From contig OY720344.1 in the NCBI GenBank assembly GCA_963082975.1, positions 94,431,228-94,495,227 on the forward strand: a stretch of 64,000 nucleotides of DNA. Reading direction: 5' to 3'. Under the pieces are notes generated by a model that had not been told where the DNA came from, did not search any database, and worked only from the letters and a program-made list of their open reading frames with translations. The stretch is from Labia minor (taxonomy: Eukaryota; Arthropoda; Insecta; Dermaptera; Spongiphoridae). A program made the position numbers and the translations under genes. Below, one piece after another: positions 34,126-46,844 of the stretch. Each line of letters begins with the position of its first letter. The first letter of the stretch is position 1.

Positions 34126-34494
34126 ATAGATTGATTTCGAAATCTTTCTATTGGAATGCTTACGTGACAATATTGTTTATTAATTCAAATGATTTTTCAA
34201 TTTATTATGCTTACACTTATAATAAATTAGTTCTTTATTTATATAAACTCAAGGATGGAGTAAGGTTTTTATTGGAGCTCCAACACCCCTTTTCAAGTGT
34301 AGATCTGGGATTTGGCCTTGTGTAGATTTTAATATATATGTATGTATATATATTCCACCCTCCAAAATTTTTATAATTGTAATTTATAAAACTATTATAT
34401 TTTTCAAAGTTTTAATATATGGTTAAAATAAAACAATTTTTTCTAATTTTTTTTAGTACCCTAATTATTATATGTAGATTTATTTAACAAATTA
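34126..34494. other. Non-coding stretch, nothing firm
   Basis: A 64-codon frame is open here but has no recognisable family and no splice context. Otherwise AT-rich. Confidence 0.4.
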
Positions 34495-34880
34495 CGAGGG
34501 TGGGGTGAAAAGTTTACGGCCTGACCAAGAAAAACGATGTTTTTAAATTTTTTTTGCTATATTTTTCAACATAATCTGCATCAACACTGATAAATTTCTC
34601 ATAACGGTGTTCTAATTAATTTAAATTCAATTTAATTTAATTTAAGTCTCATCAACAGTTATGAATCGACGCCAAAATTCGTTTGGAATACACCTACAGC
34701 GCCAAATTGTCGGTAGAAATAGTTTTTCGAAGCAGTTTTTGGTCTAACGTTAGCAAACGCGACACCCATATTCAAATGGGTGTGCAAAATATTTCGCACA
34801 CGTTCTGCTGACATCGTACAGGTCTTAGCTATCTTGAATGGTTTTCTTGAACAGGCCGGAAACATATCACCCCACCCTCG
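34495..34880 (-). mobile_element. Internally deleted mariner
   Basis: A 386-bp element with inverted ends cgagggtggggtga and tcaccccaccctcg, each flanked by TA. Minus-strand translation gives IAKTCTMSAERVRNILHTHL, a mariner helix-turn-helix segment, and then text ending QFGAVGVFQTNFGVDS. The catalytic core is gone. Confidence 0.8.
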
Positions 34881-34882
34881 TA

Positions 34883-36478
34883 AACCTCTATAGTTTATTT
34901 AAACCAGCAAGGTCACACAAAATTTCTAAAAACAATCCTCAAAAATTGAACTATTTTTCGATTTATTTTTAAATTTTACTTTAATAAATATTCTTTTTGA
35001 AAATAAGGCACATAATATTTAAATATGATAATTATACTATTTTAAGCATCTTTCAAAAAGTTTTCGATATCTTACTTCCTTCAATTAAATTATTTAGCTC
35101 CTATTTTCATTCAGCTTATGTATTTTTTAATGATTATTAATATAATATAGAAAACACTGTTTATCTTTACAACCGGTACTGGTTGGCAAAACCAAAATGA
35201 AAAGTTGCTGAAATAAAGAAATTCTATTAATTTTCTTAAAACCTGAGACGGATTCTAAGATTTTTAAGATTCAATTTAAACAACAATTTAGTGAAATTCT
35301 TTTGGAATACGAAAAAATTCAAATTTTTTGCAGGAGTAAGTCAGTTTTCACAATTTTACACTGGTGACAATGCTTGTTTCTTGCCTACCAGCTGACCTCA
35401 CTCTATTTTCTCCTATTATGTGAATATAAATAAATATTCTCGTATTAACAGGAAATATATTAGCAATTTTATATATTTATTTATCATTATTTATTTTAAG
35501 GATTTTTATTAAAGAAAGTCTAATTAAAATCAAATTTGTGGTTGATATTTGATTTGTTCTAAATATAAATAAATATTTTAAATAAAAAAATTTTATCTCG
35601 AATTTTATGAAGATGTTGAAGCAGAGCCATATTTTTAACTTAGCTATCTCGTGGAACTCATTGACATTTTCGAATAGAATAAATTATTCTAATGACGATT
35701 TTATTGATTTCTTTTTGATATCTTCTTTTGGGGCAAGGTCAATGAATTATCAATAATACATGTAAGTTTAAAATTCAGATCTTCCGGATTCGAATTATAA
35801 CACTTAATATTTTGATCATTTATGTTATCCAATTAATAAGAAAATTAAAATTTACAAATATAATTATTCAATAAACTACATATATTAATAATTATTATTT
35901 TATTTAAAACAAGGATATATATATAATATGCACCATCCAATTTTGGTATTTAATTAAATCGCTAAAATTTTCTGTCATATTAAAGCTAAGCTGCTAAACA
36001 TCCAGAAATTATAATCCTTGAAGAAGATCTAAACATTCTCATTATCATGACATGAAATAATTAATTACTATTATATTTATTGCTCGCATCTAATTAATCA
36101 TTCTTAATTTTTTTATATTAATTATCATTCTTCGAACATCTCTTGCCTTTATCTGCTCTTCAACAGCTTTTGTTTATTCTTATTTTCTATTAAAAAGGTT
36201 TTAAATTATTTTATATATATATATATTAAATTTTATAAAATCCCAAATAAAATATCTTTATTATATCAAAAAATTATTAAATAATTCCATTTTTTTAAAA
36301 ATAATTACTTAAATTGTATAATTTAATAAATTATATATATATATATATACGACTTATAAACTATTTTAAATTAATTTCTAATGTTTGTGTGTGTCATAAT
36401 TCATTTTTTCAAATTATAAACATAATTGTATATATATAGTGGATGAAAATTTATTTTTTCATAATTTTTTTATGAAAT
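34883..36478. other. AT-rich stretch, nothing recognised
   Basis: Low-complexity A/T sequence on both strands. No exon, RNA gene or repeat boundary could be supported. Confidence 0.55.
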
Positions 36479-36559
36479 TCTCTTAAATAAAACTCTTGCA
36501 TTTAATTTTTAATTTTGTCACCATTTTTAATTTAAATGCAAGCGTTTTATTTGAGAGAT
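36479..36559. repeat. Short imperfect inverted repeat
   Basis: The arm 'ttctcttaaataaaactctt' plus gcatttaa is mirrored by ttaaatgcaag plus 'cgttttatttgagaga', separated by about 18 bp. It would form a hairpin of about 30 bp. No target duplication was seen. Confidence 0.55.
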
Positions 36560-36574
36560 CCCTAGAAAATTAAT

Positions 36575-39500
36575 TAACTAATTCATTTTAATTAGGCTCT
36601 TTATTCAAAGTATCTAGACCATTGTTGTTGAAGTGAAAAATTATTTTCTAGTTTTTAGTGCATTTATAAATAAAACACTGTAACTTAATTTTTTTTAATT
36701 ATTTATTTTATTAATGTTTTCATTCAAATTGCTATTAATTCAAATTAATTACAAAATGAATCTATTTATTTTCAATTATAAAATCAAGGAATTTATATTT
36801 AATTTAAAAATTATTTTCTATTAAAATTGTAATTCTATGTTGTTCTTTTTTGTTTCTGTCCCTTTCATTAATTCTCTATTTTTTATAGATTTTTTTTTAA
36901 ACCCAAGTCACCCATTTTATAGGTATCTTTTCAATTTTCTTCCAATGATTGATTTTTTTTTCTTCCTATCTGGTTTGAACCTCTTATAAAAGATTGATGG
37001 ATCTTTTTAAAATAAAAGACAAGGAACCTAGTTACTGTACTAAATATAACATAATGAAAACCATCTGAAAAAAGATGTTATCGGTTAATCCAAAATCTTT
37101 ACAAATGTTCATTTCTTATTTTTACTAAAAATTTCATATGTGATTTTTCAATATATAAAAAAGATTATATTTTTTATAAAGTGTTTGAAGATCAATAATA
37201 ATTCATCATTTCCAAAAGATTGAAGAAAATTTTATCGTATGAAAAAGTGATAAATTCAATATCCTTTTATTTTCTTCTAAAATAAAACATTGTTTTAATA
37301 TCATTGCTTTGGTAATTATCTCAGTTAAACGAATATAATTTTTATTATAAAATCTAGCAATAAATTAAATTCAATTTTATCTTCAAACTATTTTAATCAA
37401 AACGAAAAGACATTTAATATTGGTGCGTGGCAATTGACCAAAATTAACTTGTTAAATAAAAAAAACATATAAAAACACATAGTTATATATAAGACAGAAG
37501 AGTATACAATATAGCATATTGAATATTTCATATAATTATATATTAAAAAAAGAAAATAGAGTACAAATGAATAAATTTTAATATTTATAAATATTATGTT
37601 AATAATTCTATAAAATTAATATTGTAAACTCACACTAGTATTTAAAAGGGCTTGAGATGAATTAATTAAAATATATTATACCATACCTTTTTAATCTATA
37701 TATTTTAATGAAAATAATAAATTAATATTAATTTTTATATCATAACATTGCATTACAAAAAGGCTGAGAAACGGTCAGACGCAAAGTTAACGAAGTCGAT
37801 CACGTAGCATAAATATATGTGAAGTCTGGCTAAAAAATGTCGATCGCGCATGGATAAGAATAATTAATGTCGAACATTCCTGTATTTGCACATATATGAT
37901 CATCCCTCTGATATCTCTCCCACTCCACAGAAATACTTTAATATTCTTATATTTAATATTTTAATTATATTTTTTAAAATTTAATAGTGATTTAATTAAT
38001 TGAAATTCATATTTTTTTTTAGAATTTATATAAAATATAATTTAAATATATTTAACTGAAATATTCATTTTCTTTATAAATGATGGTCTATAATTATAAG
38101 AGTATAAAACAAATAAATAAAAATTCAAATATACATTGTGAACTATTCACCTGCAACGTATCATTTAACAAAAAAATGCTTGATATTTTTGAGAAAAACA
38201 ATTTCTAATATAATTTTCTTCTAAAATACGAACTATTTCATTAAACCAACCATTGGCTGAACTTTTTTTTATTTTCATTTTAAAAAAGTTTTTCTTATAG
38301 TCTAGACGTTAATATAACATAAACTTTTTAATAACTTCCACAATATTCGAAACTTTAGATGAGAATTTATCTTTTAAGAATAAAGTCAGTTTATTTCATT
38401 TTTAAACTCAAGGTCTTTAGTGGAAGCTTTATCTTCATCGTTAAGGATTGTGATTTCATCCTTTAGAAAAAGTAGAAAAAAATATTGTTATAATAATACA
38501 AAAAAAAAAAAAAACAAAGAAAAAAATATAAAAAAAATCCAAATTATATAATTATTAATTATTTAATTTTTATCAAAATTAGAATTTTCTTTGATTTTAT
38601 ATATACATAGGGTTGTATAATGAGGAATTATATTGATTAAATAGATATATAATATTAGATAGAAGCGAATTGACAGGTGTCCAAGAGTGTTTCAAACTGG
38701 CAAAAACTTAATTCATTAATTTCAAATTATATTTTTTATTGGTAATATGAATATATGATAATATAAATGTAAAAAAGTGTGAATGCATAAAACAATATTT
38801 GTTTTTATTAATTGAATATTTATAAAAATTTTAGATAAAATGCGGGACAATATTGCACGGTATTTATTTATTTTTTATTTTCATCAAAATAAATAAAATG
38901 TTCTTAAACCCCTTTTTCCTTTTATTTAATAGACATTCAAGATTATTAGATATTAACTAGTTAAATTTATTTAGTAGATTGTTCCAATTTTCCTAACGGT
39001 ATAGAATAGAAAATCGATTAAACTAGAAATTTCCAAGCTTATCTCTAATTGTAATAAGGTATATAACTTGTAATCTAATTTATACCTTTGTATTTTATGA
39101 ATCGAAAGCTGCCTTGAGGTAGAATTTCGTATTCAATAGAAATGTAATAATAATAGTAACAATTAATATTGACAATATTCAAATTAACTAAAGAAACTTT
39201 ATTCAAAGATTTATATAAATTATACTATAGCAAATTTTAGATATAATCAAAATAGATGAACTATTGATATAGTAAAGTAAGTATATTTTTGTATTAATTG
39301 ATAACGTAACAATGAAATCAGGTCGAGTACAATGTCCTGTTTATTTCGTGATTTTAAAATTCGACTTTTCGTGTTGCCAGGGGAGCACTTCCAAATCTAC
39401 AAAGCAACATTCTAATTGGAAATGAAATGGCAAAGGATTCGAAATACCAATAAAAATAAAGTTAAATGGAAATAAGCGAAATGCTCCTCTTAATTAAAAG

Positions 39501-40702
39501 TACTTTTATTTTAAACTACAAAAATAAAACTTCTTTTTTTTTAAATTTTATTGTAGTTTTATAACATTTTATAAGTAGATTTATTAAGTGAGCTTAATAA
39601 AATTAATACGGATATTGATCAATGATTTATTTTTATTATTTTTGAGTAAATAATTATTTCAATCGCTGATAGGTAAATAAATATTTATTGTCTAAAACAA
39701 TTCCTTATATTTAAATGTTTAATAAAGTTTAATACTATTAGTAGTATTACCTAAAATACTGAAGTTAAATGAATTGAAATAATATTCATGAAATTAAAAC
39801 TTTATTCTTGTTGGATATTGATTTTTATAGTATATTATAGTATAGAGTAAATATTTTATAATAATAGTATATAAACTTTTTTGTCTCTTAGTGCACTTGA
39901 TAATTTAAGAATTCATTTTAACAAATTTACTTTAAATTTGCTCATTGTATATTTCTTATAATAAACACACATAAATAATTATTATAACTATTATAATAAA
40001 TTTTATTTAAAATAGGGTAAACGTACCCGTAGTTGACTAAGTAATTGACCATTTGATAGAATTTTCATTAAAATAAGCTTTTTAATTTCAAATTAAGCGT
40101 CCAATTTAAGAGACCAATCGCTGCATTTGAAATAGAATTGTGAATCTTTTAAAACACCAGGTAAGCGTTCTTGCATTTTAAGGTTAGATTTTTAAGCAAA
40201 ACGTTAATGATATGCTTCACTTTATTTTCAATAGATTATGTTTTATTTAATATTAATTTCATACCAAAAGTTCAATTCAATAGTTGATACTACAAATTAT
40301 ATTAATCAATTTAATATATTTTCTTAATATGAACATTAACATATATCAAGAGGGTGGCTCATTTCAGAAACAAATATCACATTTTTTTTTAGAAATTGAC
40401 CGGGGGGGGGAAGGGGTCCATTCCTTAAATATTCATATTAATATAATAATACATTTCTTTTATTAAATTTATTTATTATTTAAATATGGAAAAAAGAAAG
40501 AATAATTACAAATGATTAAAAATAAGCAGTTTTAGAGGCAAGAAGAATCCCAGAAATCTGCGGTAAATAATTTGGATATTACTATTCTGGAATTTTGTAA
40601 AATAATAAAATTAATAATTCCAAACGGTTTTTTTATATTTAGAATGTTTGCGTTCATAATTTATAATTAAAATGATTTTTATAAAGTTGAAAACTTAATT
40701 AA
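36575..40702. other. Long AT-rich stretch, nothing firm
   Basis: Four kilobases with no convincing exon or transposon. A slightly GC-richer patch near 37760-37880 (cgaagtcgatcacgtag, gtcgatcgcgcatgg) and a G8 run near 40403 are the only departures from A/T-rich filler. Confidence 0.5.
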
Positions 40703-41249
40703 TATCTCGCCAGAGATAGTATTGCGAAAATTTTCGATGTTGAGATTTTGATGTTTTTATACGTTTTGAAGGTTCCTCAGTCATTTTCACTAAGGATGAG
40801 AAAAATGTCTGCCTGTGTGTGTGTGTAGACAAGATTACTAAAAAACGGTTTGAGCTGGAATAATGAAATTTGGTATATGGGCATTATTCAAAATTCGTAG
40901 TTTTCTATCAACTTTTCAGAAATGTAGCTCAACTGAAAGAGGGTCATTACCTACCACGTTTTGATTTTGAAGTGACCGTAAAAATAAAGATAATATGTTT
41001 GATAGTTTTTTACACGATTAAAAATTGTATAAAACTCAGTTTGATTGAAACGCTGAAAGTACCGAATTAATTTTTTAACACGTTGACTGTCAATCACGCT
41101 CCAGCAAGTGACATGGTGCCATTAGTAAAGATTCAAACACGCGCTGTTTTAATAAATATGTTTTTTTAATTTTAATTTATAATTAAAATTAAAATTAATT
41201 AAATTTAATCCAATTGAAATTGCGAGATAGTCGTGTGGAGACACTCCAG
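40703..41249 (+). mobile_element. HINE copy 3
   Basis: Begins tatctcgccagagatagt and ends 'gcgagatagtcgtgtgg' with hairpin and ccag. The TG tract is short. A few bases of the 'gatcacg' block near the 5' end are missing. Confidence 0.75.
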
Positions 41250-41870
41250 CTTATTTTTTATTAGGTATAATAGTAATAAGTTGATCTTGTTAATAATGAA
41301 ATAAAGAAAAAAATTTTTTTTTTTAAAATTAAAATTAAGTGTATATTCCTGTATCATCTTAATCCAACCCAGATGTGTATAAATACCCTCCAATTCAATT
41401 ATTTATTATTTTATTTGTTAAATGTTAATGTTTGTTTGATTTATAAAGGTAATTAAATTAAAAGAAAGCTAATAAAATTATAAATTGAGTATTACATCAT
41501 CTTTAATTATCTTGGAAAATTATGTTACATCTAACAACAAACAATCAATTAAATGACAAAACATGATACCAGAATCAAAGTTTTCATTAATTGAAATTAT
41601 ATGGTAAAATCAATTTTACTCTTTGCACTTACTCTCTCCAAATCTCGCTAACACCCTCTCCCTCTCACACATTAACACACACTCTTTCTTTTCTCTTCAC
41701 TCATTTATTGGATTGTACCACTCTCAATTGGGAAAATGCCGCTGATCGAGACCAAATAGAATGGTTTTTATTTATCAAATAACTGATATACAAAGTTCTT
41801 TATATTCTTTGTGTTAAATGAATAATAATTATATTTATTTAATTATCTTTCTTTCTCATATTCTTTGCAG

Positions 41871-41986
41871 AACTTTATTCTCTTGTACAAACAGTTAATT
41901 TAGTTGATATAAACAACAGAATTCATGTAAACGGCAGATGGCAACCATTAAAGGATCCATGTCGAAGTTGTTCAAGAAATTCAAAA
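41871..41986 (+). CDS. Candidate exon, von Willebrand C-like
   Basis: A strong pyrimidine tract and TTTGCAG precede a frame open only in phase 1: ELYSLVQTVNLVDINN, then RIHVNGRWQPLKDPCRSCS. The G-x-W-x-P-x-x-D-P-C-x-x-C pattern is the core of von Willebrand type C domains found in extracellular matrix and BMP-binding proteins. The expected C-x-C is reduced to one Cys here. The 3' boundary is uncertain: GTTCAC after 41986 is in phase 0 but weak, and GTAAAC inside the exon would cut it short. No partner exons were found. Confidence 0.4.
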
Positions 41987-42062
41987 GTTCACTTTTTTGT
42001 TTTATTTAGCTTTCTTTATAACTCGATTAAAAAAAAAAATAAATAAAAGTTTAGTAATTTTT

Positions 42063-42230
42063 ACAAGAGATAGTATTGCGATCACGAAAATTTTCGATGT
42101 CCATGTGTGTGTAGGTATGTATGTAAACAAGATTTGAAAGGTTTGAGCTAGTATAATGAAATTTGATACAGGAGCATTATTCAAAATTCCTAGTTTTCTA
42201 TCAACTTCCGGATATCCAGATTTTTTTCTT
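42063..42230 (+). mobile_element. HINE copy 4, truncated
   Basis: Only the 5' half remains ('agagatagtattgcgatca' to 'gtagttttctatcaac'-like text), with the 'gagattttgatg' block deleted. It lies about 190 bp upstream of full copy 5 in the same orientation. Confidence 0.65.
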
Positions 42231-42420
42231 ATATCTAAAGAGTGGGACAATCTGAATCCAGTTTGACTATTTAAAAATAATATTAAATCTATATATATAT
42301 ATATATATATATTATTTATAATTTTTATAAGTATGTACTTAAATCCTTTTTAAAATCCCGAATTTTCAAAAAACCGATTTAAAATATACCTAGAGATAGA
42401 TTATTTGAAAGTTGTTTATT

Positions 42421-42531
42421 ACTATCTCGTAAGAGATAGTATTGCGATCACGAAAATTTTCGATGTTGAGATTTTGATGTTTTTATACGTTTTGAAGGTT
42501 CCTGAATCATTTTCACTAAGGTTGAGAAAAA

Positions 42532-42577
<46 letters not shown>

Positions 42578-43029
42578 GACAAGATTACGCAAAAACGGTT
42601 TGAGCTAGAATGATGAAATTTGGTACATGGACATTATTCAAAATTCATAGTTTTCTATCAACTTTTGAGAAATGTAGCTCAACCGGAAGAGGGTCATTAC
42701 CTACAACGTTTTGATTTTTTTTCCTCTAAAGTGACCGTAAAAATAAAAATATATGTTTGATAATTTTTCATATGATTAATAATTGTATAAAACTGCTATA
42801 TATAGAATTTCAGCTTGATTGAATTGCTGAAAGTACCAGAATTAATTTTTTAATACTGCAAATCTCACGCCCCAACACGTGCCATGGTGCCATCAATAAA
42901 AAGCCAAACATGCGCTGGTTTAATATTTATTATTTATAATTTATAATTAATTAAATTTAATTTAAATATAATATATTATGTTATTTAATCCATTTCAAAT
43001 TGCGAGATAGTCGAGTGGAGACACTCCAG
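42421..43029 (+). mobile_element. HINE copy 5, full length
   Basis: Complete from actatctcg to the 3' hairpin and ccag, with a long TG/TATG tract near 42535-42575 and T-rich DNA on both sides. It is one of the best copies for defining the family. Confidence 0.8.
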
Positions 43030-44546
43030 CTTATTTTTTTATTTTATTTACTTTTCGTTAATTTATTAATATTGTAAAAAAATAATTACACTTAAGTATA
43101 TTATTTTTCTTAAATTTACATTTTTATTTGAAATTGTATAGCTCTAGTACTCTAGTATATAACTATAATAAATTAATTAATTTAAATAGATTTTTTTCTT
43201 ATATGATGTAGACTTGTAGACCAATTTTAATATTCGATAAAACTTATCCGAGGCATGTATATGAAAAGACGGTTAAAAGAATTGATTAATGAATATATTT
43301 TAACAATTTTTTCCAGTAAACCACTCATAATCCTCATTCCCAAATTTATTCTATTTATTAAATTTTATACCTTCATTAAATTTAAAGTTGTATGATATGC
43401 TCTTTAATTTATCTAAAAAAAATTGTATCTTATAAATGTAATTTAATCCATTGTTTTTCTAAATAACTAATACTAATAATTGTTTTTTCTTCAAATAAAA
43501 TGATTTGTTTAATTTAATTTTGAGTAGGGCATTTATATATGCAAAAGGTTTAACAAACTCACCCCACTCCCCTTCTAATACAATAAAATATTAATTAAAT
43601 AGTGAGGCTTCTATAGACCTCTTTATGTTTATATGGGTCAAAAAGTCATGATGAATACAACACTAAAGTTCAGTTGATTTTAAATTATATTAATATAATA
43701 TATATATTTATATTTATATATACTGATATTTTTTTATACTCCCCCTATAACATATTTACATTTTAATTAAAAATATTAAAATAATACACATATATTAATT
43801 GTAAATAATAGTATAAACGTAAAAAGGAAAATATATACCAATTTGCATTGCATAATTAAAGCTAATTTCTTTCTTATATTTGTATTTTAAATAATTATTA
43901 GTTAGAACATTTTAATTTCCTACTGAAAAATAGGAACACTATTAATTATAATAATAATTTTTCTATTCTGAAATTGTTCATTAAAAAAAATGTACTAAAG
44001 AAATATTTATTAGTAAAACAATACTTTAATCAAATCTGAAATATGATAATTTAATTTCTAAGATATTCCTCTCTGGTCATGCAATCAATCCTTCATTCGA
44101 TCTCAGAATAATAGACTGACGATTCGTGAATGTTGATTAGATCTGTTCAACTAATATCTAACAGATCAATATTATGGAATCATCTGGGATGACTCGTATC
44201 TCTGACATAGACCACCCACTCATAAGCAGTTGAATCTTTATTAACTTATTATCATACTTGTATTAAAATAAGATAATAACGATAATTGAATGATAAACTT
44301 TATTGATAATTACTTAAGCAAAAAATTTTGTGTTTAATTCAATAGTAAAACAAAACTCAATTTAGCATACTCTTTTATTGGATAATTGAATTTTTTTTAA
44401 CATATTAAACATCTACAAAGCGGAGATAGTTTGTCTAGTTATTAATTAAACTTATCATTTATTTATTGTATGTATATGCCATGCGTTATATATATGTGTA
44501 TAAAATAGTAGAAGAGTATTTATTAAAGCTTTTGTGGTTATTTTGA
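43030..44546. other. AT-rich stretch, nothing recognised
   Basis: A/T-dominated sequence without an exon, RNA gene or repeat end that could be supported. Confidence 0.55.
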
Positions 44547-44807
44547 TAATTATTAAGAGAATTTTTATTAAAAGACCACATTATTTGTATAAAATTATTT
44601 ATTAAATTAAAATAATTGTACAACGTTTCAACTGCTTATTCTGCAGTCGTTTTCAAGCGTTTTCAAGCGGACCGAATCGGAGCAAGCGTACGGTTACTTG
44701 AAAACGACTGCAGAATAAGCAGTTGAAACGTTGTACAATTATTTTAATTTAATAAATAATTTTATACAAATAATGTGGTCTTTTAATAAAAATTCTCTTA
44801 ATAATTA
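44547..44807. repeat. Perfect 111-bp inverted repeat with CGTTTCAA ends facing a 39-bp loop
   Basis: The arms 44547-44657 and 44697-44807 are exact inverses of each other. Each arm carries, next to the loop, TTGAAAAC, a hairpin (actgc with gcagt) and TTGAAACGTTG. This is the motif arrangement seen singly at 2618 and 5548. The loop is GC-richer (gcggaccgaatcggagcaag). Perfect identity over 111 bp of AT-rich DNA implies a young or converted structure, or a folded-read artefact in assembly. Confidence 0.9.
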
Positions 44808-45072
44808 GTAGAAGAGTCTTGATTTTTATGAGTGTATTTGTAAAGTTCGCGAAATGAAATACAAAGTATCAATTCAATTAAAAAATAGGGCCAACTGACT
44901 TGAGCATAATGTTTATATTATATTATTAATAAATTTTAAATCGTTTCGTTAGGTTTATCAGGTGGTTGGTAGGTCTATTTGGATTAAAACTGCCAGAGAA
45001 GGAAAATTTGTCAAGAGCGTCTAAACCACTTTAACTAAAAAAAAGGATTTTATCCCACGATTTATTACAGAG

Positions 45073-45258
45073 ATGAAACTTAAAGTTACTATTATAGACC
45101 TGAGAAGATTTTTCACGGAAGGCAGTTTTTTAAGTTATTTTAGAGGCCTTGCCGAATCACTCTCGTGTTGGCATAATGGCTCTGAAGCGAAATGGATTGA
45201 ATTTAAAGGAGAGTATCTGGAACACCGAGCTATCGCTCGACCCTTTAAAAAATATTGA
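45073..45258 (+). CDS. Short open frame of unknown origin, possibly a transposase tail
   Basis: A 61-codon frame from ATG reads MKLKVTIIDLRRFFTEG and ends with AKWIEFKGEYLEHRAIARPF. Upstream text in the same frame (TTLTKKKDFIPRFITE) is interrupted by a stop. The W-x-x-x-x-G-x-Y-x-E end loosely recalls the C-terminus of mariner-type transposases, but the spacing is off. It could also be an exon, since TTATTACAG precedes the ATG. I do not recognise the family. Confidence 0.25.
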   Translation: MKLKVTIIDLRRFFTEGSFLSYFRGLAESLSCWHNGSEAKWIEFKGEYLEHRAIARPFKKY

Positions 45259-45840
45259 TATACAATTATTTAATAATTTATTACAATTATTAAATGTTAC
45301 ATCATTGCATCAATCTGATTAAAATGAATGGAACTTGGGGTCCTCAATAATAATAAATAATAAATAATATTTATTTTAATAAAAGAACAATGAATAAATA
45401 AATATAAATGAGTAATTTAATAAAAATTAAACAAGAAAATAGATAAATGAAAAACATAAAATTGACTTATAAAAAATTATAAGAATTAACAAAAAATTAA
45501 ACGACAAAAAAAATTTCAAATATTTCAGAGAAAAAAATAACAATACTTACCATGTTTGCAAGACAATTACCAAGCCGTATTTGTTTTTGTTTTTTGAGAG
45601 ATTAATAACTATATATATTTTATTAAAATAAATATTTTTAATTTTATTTCGAAATTAAATAATAAATTTTAAAATATTTTAAATATAAAAAAATATGAAT
45701 ACAATATCAATTAAAAAAAATTGGCAAGAGGCAAATTTCAATATGGATAACGTCGTTCGAGCGATTAATTAATAAATTAATTAAAAAATATACAAATATA
45801 TATACATACTAGTTTTGCTAATATATATAATAAGTTTAAA
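45259..45840 (+). repeat. Dispersed repeat family B, copy 1
   Basis: Aligns with 62300-63110. Shared anchors are 'gttacatcattgcatcaatc', 'aatgaatggaacttggggtc' and 'aaaagaacaatgaataaata', followed by similar A-rich text and 'atcaattaaaaaaaa'. The 3' end (gcgattaat, caaatatatatac, ttttgcta, tata) matches the end of family A, so the two families share a 3' module. No open frame. Confidence 0.65.
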
Positions 45841-46058
45841 GGAGATAAAGGAGATTAAGTTGAAAAATAATATATATTTCAGAAAATATTTTTTCATTTT
45901 ACGAACTTTTCACATACTCTCGAATATTTTTTTATTTTTCAATTTTAAATTATCGTTTAAATTAAATTAAATTATTATTTTATACGATCTAATGAAAAAC
46001 AATTCAATTTAAAATTTTGTAGCGAAAACAGAAAAAAAAAATTCATGTCTCACATTTT

Positions 46059-46157
46059 TACTATCTCATCAATTGCGATCACGAAAATAAATATTATTTA
46101 TTAATTTTAATTTATAATTTATATAATTAATTAAATTAAATTTAAATATAATATATG
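46059..46157 (+). mobile_element. HINE copy 6, internally deleted
   Basis: The 5' text 'tactatctca' and 'ttgcgatcacgaaaat' is fused directly to the AT-rich 3' subterminal part 'aatttaaatataatatatg'. The whole body and the 3' hairpin are absent. Confidence 0.6.
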
Positions 46158-46570
46158 ATTGACTCAATAAAATGAAATAAATATTTATTCATACCATCAG
46201 TTATACATATTTTCAATTTTTAAAATATTAAGTTTTTATTTAATATTCATAATTCTTACTAAGTATTTAATCCTGAAATAAAAACATTTATTAATTGGAG
46301 TTTTTATCTGAATTTTTTATTTGTATCATGGGACATTTTTTAAATAACAGTAAATACATTAGTTTCCTAAACATTTCTTTTCTATCTTTTGCTGGTAGTT
46401 GATTTTTTTACTGGCTTCTCAGATAAACAACTTCTAATCTCTTGGGGGATAGGTGGCCTCTTTTTTTCATTTTATCACCTTTCGAATATTATTTACCAAC
46501 AGAGAATAAAAATAAAAATAATACAATATCTGTAATCTAATCATATATTTGATGGTCTTTCTGTTTTAAC

Positions 46571-46597
46571 AAAAAAAAAAAAAAAAAAAAAAAAAAA
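46571..46597. repeat. Poly-A run of 27
   Basis: An uninterrupted run of 27 A. It is not tied to a recognised retroelement upstream. Confidence 0.9.
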
Positions 46598-46844
46598 CAA
46601 TGACAAGAGATCTCTTTTATCAATAACAAATTTACTTTCTCTTGTGTTTATATACGCACAATTTATACCTAGGTAGCATAGTTTTTTGTTTCTTTATTTG
46701 TAAAAAACTAAAAACATAAAAATCAATACCATCACAATTCATCCATAAAATAAACATGTTTACTTTATTTTTATATCTATTCCCATTTATTTTTTTAAAA
46801 ACTCAGTTATTATATAAATTAACTGGAGTGTCTCCATTAGACTA

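Noticed and set aside
41591-41782. 63-codon frame just before the von Willebrand C-like exon
   Set aside because: The Thr/Ser/His/Leu-rich text comes from a CT/CA-rich tract. No family or splice support links it to the exon at 41871.
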